A DNA stretch of 64,000 nt from Hymenobacter sp. HSC-4F20 (lineage in GTDB: Bacteria > Bacteroidota > Bacteroidia > Cytophagales > Hymenobacteraceae): NCBI RefSeq assembly GCF_019599275.1, contig NZ_JAHZTD010000002.1, positions 1,383,320 through 1,447,319 of the forward strand, read 5' to 3'. The notes below the pieces were generated by a model that saw only the letters and a list, made by a program, of their open reading frames with translations, was not told the DNA's origin and searched no databases. Position numbers and translations under genes: made by a program. Position 1 is the first letter of the stretch, and each line of letters begins with the position of its first letter. Shown here piece after piece: positions 1-7,385 of this stretch.

Positions 1-35
1 TTAACGCGCGTAGAACTTGCTTGTTGCCAGCTCTA

Positions 36-43
36 CAAAGATA
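36..43 (-). promoter_or_regulatory. -7 element (TATCTTTG) for a gene beyond the window edge
   Basis: Read on the minus strand, the bases just past the recF stop contain TATCTTTG, a match to the Bacteroidota -7 consensus TAnnTTTG. No -33 TTG is seen at the usual distance. It would drive a gene lying before position 1, which cannot be identified here. Confidence 0.4.
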
Positions 44-57
44 CCCTTCCGCGGTGG

Positions 58-1170
58 TTAAAGAGGGGTTACCACGCCCGATTCAACCCGAAACCGACGG
101 ATATCTTCCGAGAGAGCGGCCAGAGCCCGGTCAGTCCGCTCCAAGTGCGTATCAGTTAGAAATATTTGTCCGAACGTGTGGTTGACGACCAACTGCATCA
201 GGCGAGTGATTCGCTTCTCATCCAGCCGGTCAAATATGTCGTCGAGTAGGAGCAAAGGCTTGTGCTGCTTATGATGAGCCAGTATTTCAAACTGCGCCAG
301 CTTAAGAGCAATAGCAAATGATTTCTGCTGTCCTTGTGAGCCGTAATTTTTTACTGCTACCCCATCCATTAAAAAGGAAACATCGTCGCGGTGGGGGCCG
401 GCTGAAGTGCGTTGCAGGCTTAAGTCCTTGCGCTCCTGCAGGCGTAGCAGCTTAAGAAAATCAGTGCCTAGCAACTCACTCTTATACGACAGGGTCACCA
501 ATTCACGGCCATCGGCGAGCTGCTGGTAGTGGCGTTGGAAAATGGGCTCGAACTCCGTAAGAAATTCCTGCCGCCGCTGGGCAAGCTGTTCGCCTAAAGG
601 CGCCAGTTGCTCATCTATTACAAGTAGGTAGTCACGGTCGTAGCCCGCCTGCCGGTCAGCGGCCAGCTTAAGCAGGGAGTTGCGTTGCTTCAGTAGGTGC
701 GCGTACCGGATTAGTCGCTCTAGGTAATCATGGTCCAGTTGAGAAATCAGACTGTCGAAATACTTACGTCGCTCTTCGCTACCCTGCCGGATAAGGTCAG
801 TATCATAGGGCGAGATAAGTACTACCGGGTAGCGGCCAATGTGGTCGGAAACTCGTTCGTAGGGTTGCTTGTCGTGGGTGACTGTTTTCTTCTGCCCAAT
901 GCGGAGGCTGCATTGAATCACCTCTGGCTTGCCTGCTGAGTCGGCCCGAAATTTTCCCTTTACTACGAAGAACTCGGCCCCCTGTTGAATGCTCTGAGTA
1001 TCGACGGAAGTAAAGGCACTTTTAGTAAGGGAGAGGTAGTGAATAGCATCCAGTAAATTGGTCTTGCCACTTCCATTATCCCCTATAAAGCAATTGATGT
1101 GCGGAGAGAGACCTAAGTTGGCTTCTTCGTAGTTTTTAAAGAACAGTAAATGCAGGCTTTCTAGTATCAT
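58..1170 (-). CDS. recF: DNA replication and repair protein RecF
   Basis: RecF is a cytosolic SMC-like ATPase that, with RecO and RecR, loads RecA onto gapped single-stranded DNA. The 370-aa product has a Walker A motif at residues 30-37 (GDNGSGKT), an ABC-type signature (GSQGQQKS) and a Walker B segment (LLLLDDIFDRLD) near the C-terminus. Length is normal for the family. I place the start at the ATG at 1170, which begins MILESLHLLFFKNY, the usual RecF opening; an upstream in-frame ATG at 1227 would add 19 residues and run almost to the divergent pdhA start. The gene is divergent from pdhA across 68 bp. Confidence 0.96.
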   Translation of the reverse strand: MILESLHLLFFKNYEEANLGLSPHINCFIGDNGSGKTNLLDAIHYLSLTKSAFTSVDTQSIQQGAEFFVVKGKFRADSAGKPEVIQCSLRIGQKKTVTHDKQPYERVSDHIGRYPVVLISPYDTDLIRQGSEERRKYFDSLISQLDHDYLERLIRYAHLLKQRNSLLKLAADRQAGYDRDYLLVIDEQLAPLGEQLAQRRQEFLTEFEPIFQRHYQQLADGRELVTLSYKSELLGTDFLKLLRLQERKDLSLQRTSAGPHRDDVSFLMDGVAVKNYGSQGQQKSFAIALKLAQFEILAHHKQHKPLLLLDDIFDRLDEKRITRLMQLVVNHTFGQIFLTDTHLERTDRALAALSEDIRRFRVESGVVTPL

Positions 1171-1201
1171 GCGTAGGGTTCGGAATTGCAATCCTTTTAC
1201 G

Positions 1202-1209
1202 TACTTTCG
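1202..1209 (+). promoter_or_regulatory. Probable -7 element for pdhA
   Basis: TACTTTCG lies 30 bp before the pdhA start in the recF/pdhA divergent gap. It matches TAnnTTTG except for one base. A TTG lies only 13 bp upstream, shorter than the usual spacer, so this rests on the -7 box alone. Confidence 0.4.
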
Positions 1210-1238
1210 CATCCCAAACGCGAACAACCGAAAGCAAG

Positions 1239-2402
1239 ATGGCGGAGACGAAAGTAAAGGCTGCCCCCAAGGCTTCCAATTCGACGAAAAAATCGTCAGC
1301 CCCGAAAGGCAAGGATGCTACCGATACGGTAAAGCAACCCGATCCGGTATTGCCCCCCGCCAACAGCGAGGCTGAGCAAGCTACTGGTGCTCCTAAGGCG
1401 ACCACGCCGGCTCAGCCGGAATTTCCGAAAGAAACGTATTTGCAGTGGTATGAGCAGATGCAGCTCATGCGCAAGTTTGAGGAAAAGGCTGGTCAGCTTT
1501 ACGGTCAGCAGAAGATTAAAGGCTTCTGCCACCTCTACATTGGTCAGGAGGCTTGCGTAGCCGGTGCCGTGTCGGCCCTGACCAAAGACGACAAGTGGAT
1601 TACCGCTTACCGTGACCACGCGCACCCGCTGGCACTGGGCACTTCTCCTAACGCCATTATGGCGGAGTTATACGCTAAGGCAACGGGCTGCTCTAAAGGC
1701 AAAGGCGGCTCTATGCATATCTTCGATAAGAGCGTGAACTTCATTGGCGGCCATGGCATTGTAGGTGGCCAAGTACCACTCGGAGCAGGTATTGCTTTTG
1801 CGGAGAAGTACAACAAGACAGGCAACTTGTGCATTTGCTACATGGGCGACGGTGCGGTGCGCCAGGGTGCCCTGCACGAAGCCTTCAACATGGCTATGCT
1901 GTGGAAGCTGCCCGTTATTTTTGTGGTAGAAAACAACGGCTACGCCATGGGTACCTCAGTGCAGCGTACTTCCAACGTGACGGAGCTATATACTCTAGGC
2001 GAGAGCTACGATATGCCTTCGGAGCCAGTAAACGCTATGAACGTGGAGGACGTGCATAATGCCGTAGCTCGTGCGGCAGAGCGGGCCCGTGCAGGTGAAG
2101 GTCCTACCTTCCTGGAGTTTAAAACCTACCGCTACAAAGGGCACTCCATGAGCGACCCGGCGAAGTACCGCACCAAGGAAGAGCTGGAAGACTACCGCTC
2201 CCGCGACTCCATCGAGGCCGTGCGCCACACCATCCTCACCCACAACATGGCTACCGAGGAAGAACTCACGGCCATTGATGAGAATATCAAGGCGCAGGTA
2301 CAAGAGTCCGTCGAGTTTGCTGAAAACTCGCCCTTCCCCACGGCTGATGAGCTGTACAAGGATGTGTACGTGCAGCAGGACTACCCCTACATCCGCGACT
2401 AG
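1239..2402 (+). CDS. pdhA: Pyruvate dehydrogenase E1 component subunit alpha
   Basis: This is the thiamine-diphosphate-dependent alpha subunit of E1, which decarboxylates pyruvate and passes the acetyl group to lipoyl-E2. The 387-aa protein shows the ThDP motif GDGAVRQG...ENNGYAMG and the phosphorylation-loop-like KTYRYKGHSMSDP segment typical of E1-alpha. The first ~62 residues are a Lys/Ala/Pro/Thr-rich low-complexity extension; the E1 fold begins around YLQWYEQMQLMRKFEEKAG. Such an extension is not needed for catalysis and could be a linker or docking tail. The beta subunit is not in the window. The start ATG follows a promoter-like box. Confidence 0.95.
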   Translation: MAETKVKAAPKASNSTKKSSAPKGKDATDTVKQPDPVLPPANSEAEQATGAPKATTPAQPEFPKETYLQWYEQMQLMRKFEEKAGQLYGQQKIKGFCHLYIGQEACVAGAVSALTKDDKWITAYRDHAHPLALGTSPNAIMAELYAKATGCSKGKGGSMHIFDKSVNFIGGHGIVGGQVPLGAGIAFAEKYNKTGNLCICYMGDGAVRQGALHEAFNMAMLWKLPVIFVVENNGYAMGTSVQRTSNVTELYTLGESYDMPSEPVNAMNVEDVHNAVARAAERARAGEGPTFLEFKTYRYKGHSMSDPAKYRTKEELEDYRSRDSIEAVRHTILTHNMATEEELTAIDENIKAQVQESVEFAENSPFPTADELYKDVYVQQDYPYIRD

Positions 2403-2453
2403 TACAGCGGAGGTTTACCAGGCCCTCACCGGCCGTCTTTTCGAGTAATTCCC

Positions 2454-3233
2454 ATGTCGAAGATTCCTTTCACTGGTAAAAGTCAACAGGCCCGCCAGCA
2501 ACAGACGCAGCGGGTTGTGTCTTCGGACCCGCTGCAACCAGCAGAGGCCTACAACCCGGAGCTTCCGCTACTGGAAGACCCCGATGCGCTGGCGGCTCGG
2601 CTAGCTAATTCGGAGGATTTTCTGCGCCGTAACAAAAATGTCCTGCTTGGCTTACTGACCGTGGTAGTGCTGGCCGTGGCAGGGGGCTTTGGCTATTACC
2701 TGTGGCGTGGCTCGCAAGACACCAAAGGGCAGGCTGCTTTGTTTCAAGCCGTAAACTATTGGGAAGCTGACTCATTGCAGAAGGCTATGAAAGGTGACGG
2801 CAAGAACCTGGGCCTGGAACGCGTGGCTGCGGAGTATAACGGAACTGATGCCGGCAACTTAGCCAACTTCTATGCTGGAGTAGCTGCTCTTAAGCAAGGG
2901 CAGTATAAGCAAGCCATTGATTACCTGGAAGACTTTAGCTCGGATGACTACTTGGTACAGGCCCGAGCCTACTCGCTGCTCGGTGATGCACACGCCGAGC
3001 TAAATCAACCCAAGGAAGCAGCAGACTTCTACAACAAAGCAGCTAACCACAACGCCAACGAGTACTTCTCGCCGGGTTATTTGCTGAAAGAGGCTACCGC
3101 CCGCGAAGCTGCCAAAGACTACTCGGGTGCCATCAGCGCCTATACTAAAATCATCACGGAGTATCCTGCCGCGGCTGAGGCCACCGAAGCCAAACAGTAC
3201 AAAGCCCGTGCAGAAGGCTTGACTGGTAACTAA
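2454..3233 (+). CDS. Membrane-anchored TPR protein
   Basis: A 259-aa protein with a charged N-terminal ~60 residues, one transmembrane helix at about 63-84 (VLLGLLTVVVLAVAGGFGYY) and a periplasmic C-terminal part built of tetratricopeptide-like helices (QYKQAIDYLEDF, QPKEAADFYNKAA, DYSGAISAYTKI). TPR proteins are scaffolds for protein assemblies; the partner is not visible. The layout resembles YfgM-type ancillary proteins, which associate with the Sec translocon, but this is only an architectural similarity. It lies 51 bp after pdhA and ends in a strong terminator. Confidence 0.8.
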   Translation: MSKIPFTGKSQQARQQQTQRVVSSDPLQPAEAYNPELPLLEDPDALAARLANSEDFLRRNKNVLLGLLTVVVLAVAGGFGYYLWRGSQDTKGQAALFQAVNYWEADSLQKAMKGDGKNLGLERVAAEYNGTDAGNLANFYAGVAALKQGQYKQAIDYLEDFSSDDYLVQARAYSLLGDAHAELNQPKEAADFYNKAANHNANEYFSPGYLLKEATAREAAKDYSGAISAYTKIITEYPAAAEATEAKQYKARAEGLTGN

Positions 3234-3253
3234 CTATATCCAGCACCTTATTG

Positions 3254-3288
3254 ACGAAAGGACGGGCCAGCCCGTCCTTTCGTGTTTT
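3254..3288 (+). terminator. Rho-independent terminator after the TPR gene
   Basis: A perfect 14-bp stem (ACGAAAGGACGGGC with its complement) around a 2-base apex is followed by a short T-rich run. It separates the pdhA/TPR unit from ribH. Confidence 0.85.
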
Positions 3289-3346
3289 CTGGTTCCTGGA
3301 AGCCACCCGAGTATGCTGGAGTAACTAAGGAAGCACAAACTGCCTG

Positions 3347-3354
3347 TACCTTTG
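3347..3354 (+). promoter_or_regulatory. -7 element (TACCTTTG) for ribH
   Basis: An exact TAnnTTTG match 41 bp before the ribH start. There is no TTG at the expected -33 position. Confidence 0.5.
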
Positions 3355-3394
3355 CTTTGCTAACTGTTCATTTACCTTAACCTGCGTTTCTACA

Positions 3395-3871
3395 ATGGCC
3401 ACTTCCCTCAAAAACCTAAGCGACTATACTTCCGATACCTTCATTGATATTTCCGATAAGCGCTTTGGGTTAGTAGTAGCGGAATGGAATCGGGAAATAA
3501 CGGATACCCTGGCCCGCGGCGCCTACGACACACTGATCAAGCACGGTGCCAAGCCCGAGAATATTTTCCGTAACACCGTACCGGGTAGCTTCGAATTGAC
3601 TCTGGGCGCCCAGTTGCTGGCCCAGCACGCCGAGATTGATGCGGTTATTTGCTTGGGGGTAGTAATCAAGGGTGAAACAAAGCACGACGACTACATCTGT
3701 CATGCCGTGGCCAGCGGCATTACCAATGTGGGATTAAAGTTTAACAAGCCAGTCATTTTTGGCTTGGTAACGACCAACACCTTGGAGCAGGCCTGGGACC
3801 GGGCGGGTGGCAAGCACGGAAATAAAGGGGTGGAAGGCGCAGTAGCGGCCATTCATATGCTAGGGTTCTAG
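3395..3871 (+). CDS. ribH: 6,7-dimethyl-8-ribityllumazine synthase
   Basis: Lumazine synthase condenses 5-amino-6-ribitylaminouracil with 3,4-dihydroxybutanone phosphate, the penultimate step of riboflavin synthesis. The 158-aa length is typical. Family motifs are present: PGSFELTLGAQLLA, the GETKHDDYICHAVASGI segment with the catalytic histidine region, and the C-terminal VTTNTLEQAWDRAGGKHGNKG phosphate-binding part. It stands alone between a terminator upstream and a structured intergenic region downstream; the other rib genes are not here. Confidence 0.96.
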   Translation: MATSLKNLSDYTSDTFIDISDKRFGLVVAEWNREITDTLARGAYDTLIKHGAKPENIFRNTVPGSFELTLGAQLLAQHAEIDAVICLGVVIKGETKHDDYICHAVASGITNVGLKFNKPVIFGLVTTNTLEQAWDRAGGKHGNKGVEGAVAAIHMLGF

Positions 3872-3963
3872 GTAGCCCATCTTCTGCTTGTACGGCTACC
3901 TTCGTAGCTCCCGCAAGGGAGGTTGTCGAGTATAGGAGCCGTGTGCATTAGCGGACAAAAGTG

Positions 3964-3971
3964 TAGCTTTG
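3964..3971 (+). promoter_or_regulatory. -7 element (TAGCTTTG) before the dksA-family leader
   Basis: Exact TAnnTTTG match about 190 bp before the downstream start codon. If used, it makes a transcript with an unusually long leader of roughly 180 nt. Confidence 0.5.
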
Positions 3972-3976
3972 CGGCC

Positions 3977-4157
3977 GAAACGGCTTGGTCATCGGGACGT
4001 TCCGGGCGCCAGTGGATCGTCCTAGTTGCGGAGGTACCGTGGGTAAGGTAAACTTATTCGCGCAAGCCGCTGTTGAGTCAGAACTGCTGGTACTCGTCCC
4101 ATTTCGGTACCACCGCTCGGCTAATCATTAATCTTATTAACCTCTCCCTGCATCAAC
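3977..4157 (+). ncRNA. Candidate structured leader or small RNA upstream of the DksA-type gene
   Basis: The region from the predicted transcription start to the next gene can fold. A long-range stem pairs 4028-4039 (GCGGAGGTACCG) with 4105-4116 (CGGTACCACCGC), with one mismatch in 12, and TGGG/CCCA at 4040-4043 and 4098-4101 continues it with a bulge. A second set, GGGACG at 3994-3999, can pair with either CGTCC at 4018-4022 or CGTCCC at 4095-4100, so two exclusive folds are possible. It could be a regulatory leader or an independent RNA. I recognise no known RNA family in it. Confidence 0.35.
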
Positions 4158-4541
4158 ATGAGTGAAGAACCCCTACGCTATTCCAGGGAAGAACTGGCGG
4201 AGTTTGAGCAAATCATTCAGGATAAGCTTACCGCGGCTCGCAAGGAAGTAGCGTTCATCAAAGAAACGCTTAGCCGTAAGAACGATTCGGGTACTGATAA
4301 CACGGCTTCTTCGTCGAAGGTGCTGGAGGACGGTGCTGATACGGCCGAGAAAGAGAGCCTGAACCAGTTGGCCTCGCGCCAGATGAAGTTTATTCAGCAG
4401 CTCGAAAACGCTCTGATTCGCATTAAGAATGGCACCTATGGGGTGTGCATTGGCACGGGCAAGCTGATTCCGAAGGAACGCCTGCGCGCCGTGCCGCACA
4501 CGCAGCACTCCATTGAGGCGAAGATGGCGCGCCGCGACTAA
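4158..4541 (+). CDS. TraR/DksA family transcriptional regulator lacking the zinc cysteines
   Basis: A 127-aa DksA/TraR-type protein. Family members bind in the RNA polymerase secondary channel and adjust promoter output, often with (p)ppGpp. It has the N-terminal coiled-coil (EELAEFEQIIQDKL onward) and the C-terminal globular part YGVCIGTGKLIPKERLRAVPHT. The canonical four-Cys zinc site is absent: only one Cys is present, in GVC. The fold is probably kept without zinc, a pattern seen in Bacteroidota members. The start ATG at 4158 follows a long structured leader. Confidence 0.88.
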   Translation: MSEEPLRYSREELAEFEQIIQDKLTAARKEVAFIKETLSRKNDSGTDNTASSSKVLEDGADTAEKESLNQLASRQMKFIQQLENALIRIKNGTYGVCIGTGKLIPKERLRAVPHTQHSIEAKMARRD

Positions 4542-4715
4542 GGCGGCTACCATTTTGTTTATTGCCCGGACTTGTGACTGGCTGTCGTCTACGGCGGAGC
4601 TGGTTTGCTAGTCCGGGCACTGTTTTCAAAAGCCCCTCGTTACGGGTTTTTCTGAAGTTATCACCTGATTTTTTTCCGACGTACCGTAGCGATACGGCAC
4701 CTACGCTTCTTCCAT

Positions 4716-6494
4716 ATGGGTAAGAAACACTTCTCCGGCGATACGCCCGGCCGCCGTGGCCGCACCACTGGCCGTCCTTCTGGGGCTTCCAATGGCCCCG
4801 ACGGGTCCCGTAAATTCTCTCAGCCTGGCCGCGGCCGCGACGAGCGACCGGGAAACGGTGTTCCGCGCTTTGGTGCTCGAGGTGATGAGGCGCGTGGTAA
4901 CGATCGGCCAAGCTTTGGGCGTTCTGCCAGCGGTAGCACACCCGCTAAAAAGTATAGTGGAGTAGGCGGCTTTGGTGGCTTCAAGAAACTAGGAGCAACG
5001 AGTAATACGTTTAACCGCTCCAACGAAGGTCGGGCTGGGGGCTTTGGTCAGCGGAGCGGTGCCCGCCGATTTGAGGAGGAAGGTCGCCGCGAGGAACGGC
5101 CGGTTCGGAACTTCGAGCCAAAGCAGTCCTGGCAAGGGCAACCCTACCAGCAGGAGGGCAAGCCTACGGTTCCCCGTGGCCAACCCGGTGAGCGGAACCG
5201 TAAGTTCATCAAGCAGAACCCACGTCCGGAGGAAACGCCTCGTTCCAACGATTCCCGCACGTATGCTCCGCGGCCCGAAGCTACCCCTCGGCCCGCGGGT
5301 AATGGCGAACGAGAAATCCGGCCGGCCCGGCCTTTCGATTACCGCGGCCGACCAGATGACTTAGATCGGCCCACTGACCGCCGCGACACCCAGGCAGAGG
5401 ATTATCCAGCGAACCGCCCCACGCGGGCAAGCTCTCCGTTCGGTGCCGAGCGACGGGAGCGGCGCGAGAGTGGCCTAGGCGGCGGTAGCTTTGGAGAGAA
5501 GCGTACGGCCCGCCCCGGTAGTTTCAGCGGTAGCGACAAGCGCGAAAGCCGCTCATTCGGGGAGGAGCGCAAGGGTAGCTTCCGGCCCCAGCGGGAAGAG
5601 CGTCCTCGTCGGGCTCATGATGAGCACGTAGGACGGGGAGAGCAGACCGCAAATCCTAATCAGGCCGGTAAACGCAAATATGGCGAGGTGGCCGGCGAGG
5701 CTCCCGACTATAAAAACCTCAGGCACTACGAGGAGGATAAAACCCGCGGCAACAAGCGTCGGCGGGAAGAAGACGAGTTGGGCTCGGAAGAGGTGCGCCT
5801 CAACCGTTACATTGCCAACGCCGGCATTTGCTCCCGCCGGGAGGCTGATGCGCTGATTGCCGCCGGCGAGATTAAAGTGAATGGGCAGGTAGTAACGGAA
5901 ATGGGCTACAAAGTGCAGCCCTCCGACACGGTGCAGTACGGCAAAACCAACCTCAACCGCGAGAAGCTGGTGTATGTGCTGCTCAACAAGCCCAAAGACT
6001 ATATCACGACCACAGACGACCCCGAGGGCCGGCGCACGGTAATGGAGCTGGTAAAGGGCGCTTCCAAGGAGCGCGTATTCCCGGTAGGTCGCCTCGACCG
6101 CAATACTACGGGCCTGCTGCTGTTCACCAACGATGGGGAGGTAGCGCAGAAACTCTCGCACCCTTCGCACCGCAACAAAAAAATCTACCAGGTAGAGCTG
6201 GATAAGCCTCTGACGGAGGCGCACCTGCGGCAGATTGCCGAGGGCTTGGAGCTGGAAGATGGCAAAGCAGAAGTGGACGATGTCGCTGTGGTAGCCGGCA
6301 ACCCGCACTTTGTGGGGGTAGAAATTCATATTGGCCGTAACCGTATTGTGCGCCGCATCTTTGAGCACCTGGGCTATGAGGTAGTGACCCTGGACCGTGT
6401 GCAGTATGCCGGCCTCACGAAAAAGGATCTGCCCCGCGGCAAGTGGCGCTTCCTGACGGAAAAGGAGGTAATCCGTCTTAAGTATTTCATGTAG
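4716..6494 (+). CDS. RsuA/RluB-family 23S/16S rRNA pseudouridine synthase with long disordered N-terminus
   Basis: The C-terminal ~235 residues form a standard RsuA-family enzyme: an S4 RNA-binding domain from about residue 358 (EVRLNRYIANAGICSRREAD) and a catalytic domain with the GRLDRNTTGLLLFTNDGE motif, whose Asp near residue 460 is the nucleophile that isomerises uridine in rRNA. The first ~350 residues are a low-complexity Arg/Gly/Pro/Ser/Glu-rich region with repeated ERR, RPxR and FGxxR patterns, likely disordered and RNA-binding. Long RG-rich tails on this enzyme occur in Bacteroidota, but the substrate site cannot be read from sequence. Confidence 0.92.
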   Translation: MGKKHFSGDTPGRRGRTTGRPSGASNGPDGSRKFSQPGRGRDERPGNGVPRFGARGDEARGNDRPSFGRSASGSTPAKKYSGVGGFGGFKKLGATSNTFNRSNEGRAGGFGQRSGARRFEEEGRREERPVRNFEPKQSWQGQPYQQEGKPTVPRGQPGERNRKFIKQNPRPEETPRSNDSRTYAPRPEATPRPAGNGEREIRPARPFDYRGRPDDLDRPTDRRDTQAEDYPANRPTRASSPFGAERRERRESGLGGGSFGEKRTARPGSFSGSDKRESRSFGEERKGSFRPQREERPRRAHDEHVGRGEQTANPNQAGKRKYGEVAGEAPDYKNLRHYEEDKTRGNKRRREEDELGSEEVRLNRYIANAGICSRREADALIAAGEIKVNGQVVTEMGYKVQPSDTVQYGKTNLNREKLVYVLLNKPKDYITTTDDPEGRRTVMELVKGASKERVFPVGRLDRNTTGLLLFTNDGEVAQKLSHPSHRNKKIYQVELDKPLTEAHLRQIAEGLELEDGKAEVDDVAVVAGNPHFVGVEIHIGRNRIVRRIFEHLGYEVVTLDRVQYAGLTKKDLPRGKWRFLTEKEVIRLKYFM

Positions 6495-6644
6495 GCACGC
6501 AACCCCTAACCTATCGGGTGGCTCTTGAGGGTGAGGCTGTGGAAAAGAAGTGGCTACAGGCGCTTTCTGGCTAGGTCAGCCGGACGCATAGTAGTCTTCG
6601 GTTTTCGCAGCCTCACCTTTCACTATTTCACTGTTTCGCGGATA

Positions 6645-7385
6645 GTGCGCACGTTCTCTCTTGATATCGGTAATACAGCGGTTAAGTACGGCTGCTTTGA
6701 GGCAGATGAGTTACTGGAATCGGCTGCGGGGCAGACGGCCGCGCAAGTGCGGGCAGCAGTAGCTAGGTGGCAACCCGAGCATGTGATCGTAGCCTCTGTG
6801 GCCGAGCCTACTGCGCAGTGGGCAGCCGAACTCCAGGCCCTGGTACCCGGTAGGGTAGTAGAGTTCGTACCGGCAACTACGGCACTGCCTATCCGAAATG
6901 GGTATGCCACCCCGCATACCCTGGGCGCCGACCGATTGGCGGCGGCGGTGGGTGCCGCGTGGCTGCTGCCCGGCCGCGACGTCGTGATTATAGATGCGGG
7001 CACGGCCATCAAGTGCGACCTGGTAGAAGGCGGCCACACCTTCCGCGGAGGAAGCATTGCCCCGGGCCTAAGCATGCGCTTTCAGGCTCTGCATACGTTT
7101 ACTGGCCGGTTGCCGTTACTCAGCCACCACGCAACGGAGGGGCAGGTCCCTCTGATCGGAACCGATACCGAGTCGGCCATTCGGAGCGGAGTAGTCAACG
7201 GGGCTGTGGCGGAAGTGCAGGGGCTGCTGGCCGAATACCAGGCCAAGTTTCCCCGGCTCGCCGTGGTACTGGCCGGGGGCGATACCGCTTTTTTCCGCAC
7301 CCGACTGAAAGGACCTATCTTTGTTATTCCGGAGCTCGTGCTGATGGGGCTCAACCGAATTTTAGTACACCATGTCTCAACCTAA
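6645..7385 (+). CDS. coaX: Type III pantothenate kinase
   Basis: CoaX phosphorylates pantothenate in the first step of coenzyme A synthesis. It is an ASKHA-fold kinase with the phosphate loop LDIGNTAVKYG near the N-terminus, the GADRLAAAVGA segment and the DAGTAIKCDLV and GGSIAPGL motifs. I choose the GTG at 6645 as start (VRTFSLDIGNT, 246 aa), because family members open just before LDIGNT; the open frame continues upstream to an ATG at 6525 without family-like sequence. Its 3' end overlaps the next gene by 14 bp, so the two are co-transcribed. panC and panD, which supply its substrate, lie 25 kb away. Confidence 0.92.
   Translation: MRTFSLDIGNTAVKYGCFEADELLESAAGQTAAQVRAAVARWQPEHVIVASVAEPTAQWAAELQALVPGRVVEFVPATTALPIRNGYATPHTLGADRLAAAVGAAWLLPGRDVVIIDAGTAIKCDLVEGGHTFRGGSIAPGLSMRFQALHTFTGRLPLLSHHATEGQVPLIGTDTESAIRSGVVNGAVAEVQGLLAEYQAKFPRLAVVLAGGDTAFFRTRLKGPIFVIPELVLMGLNRILVHHVST

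Noticed and set aside
1..57. In-frame coding continuing beyond the recF stop
   Set aside because: The in-frame stretch has no start codon and follows a normal RecF C-terminus; it is intergenic or leader sequence with a promoter box.
4028..4116. T-box leader (the reverse complement of 4105-4116 resembles the T-box GGTGGTACCG core)
   Set aside because: On the plus strand the match is only partial, on the minus strand no aminoacyl-tRNA-synthetase or amino-acid gene follows, and T-boxes are essentially absent from Bacteroidota.
5553..6368. A 271-codon minus-strand frame across the pseudouridine synthase
   Set aside because: Antisense to the S4 and catalytic domains with no recognisable protein features.
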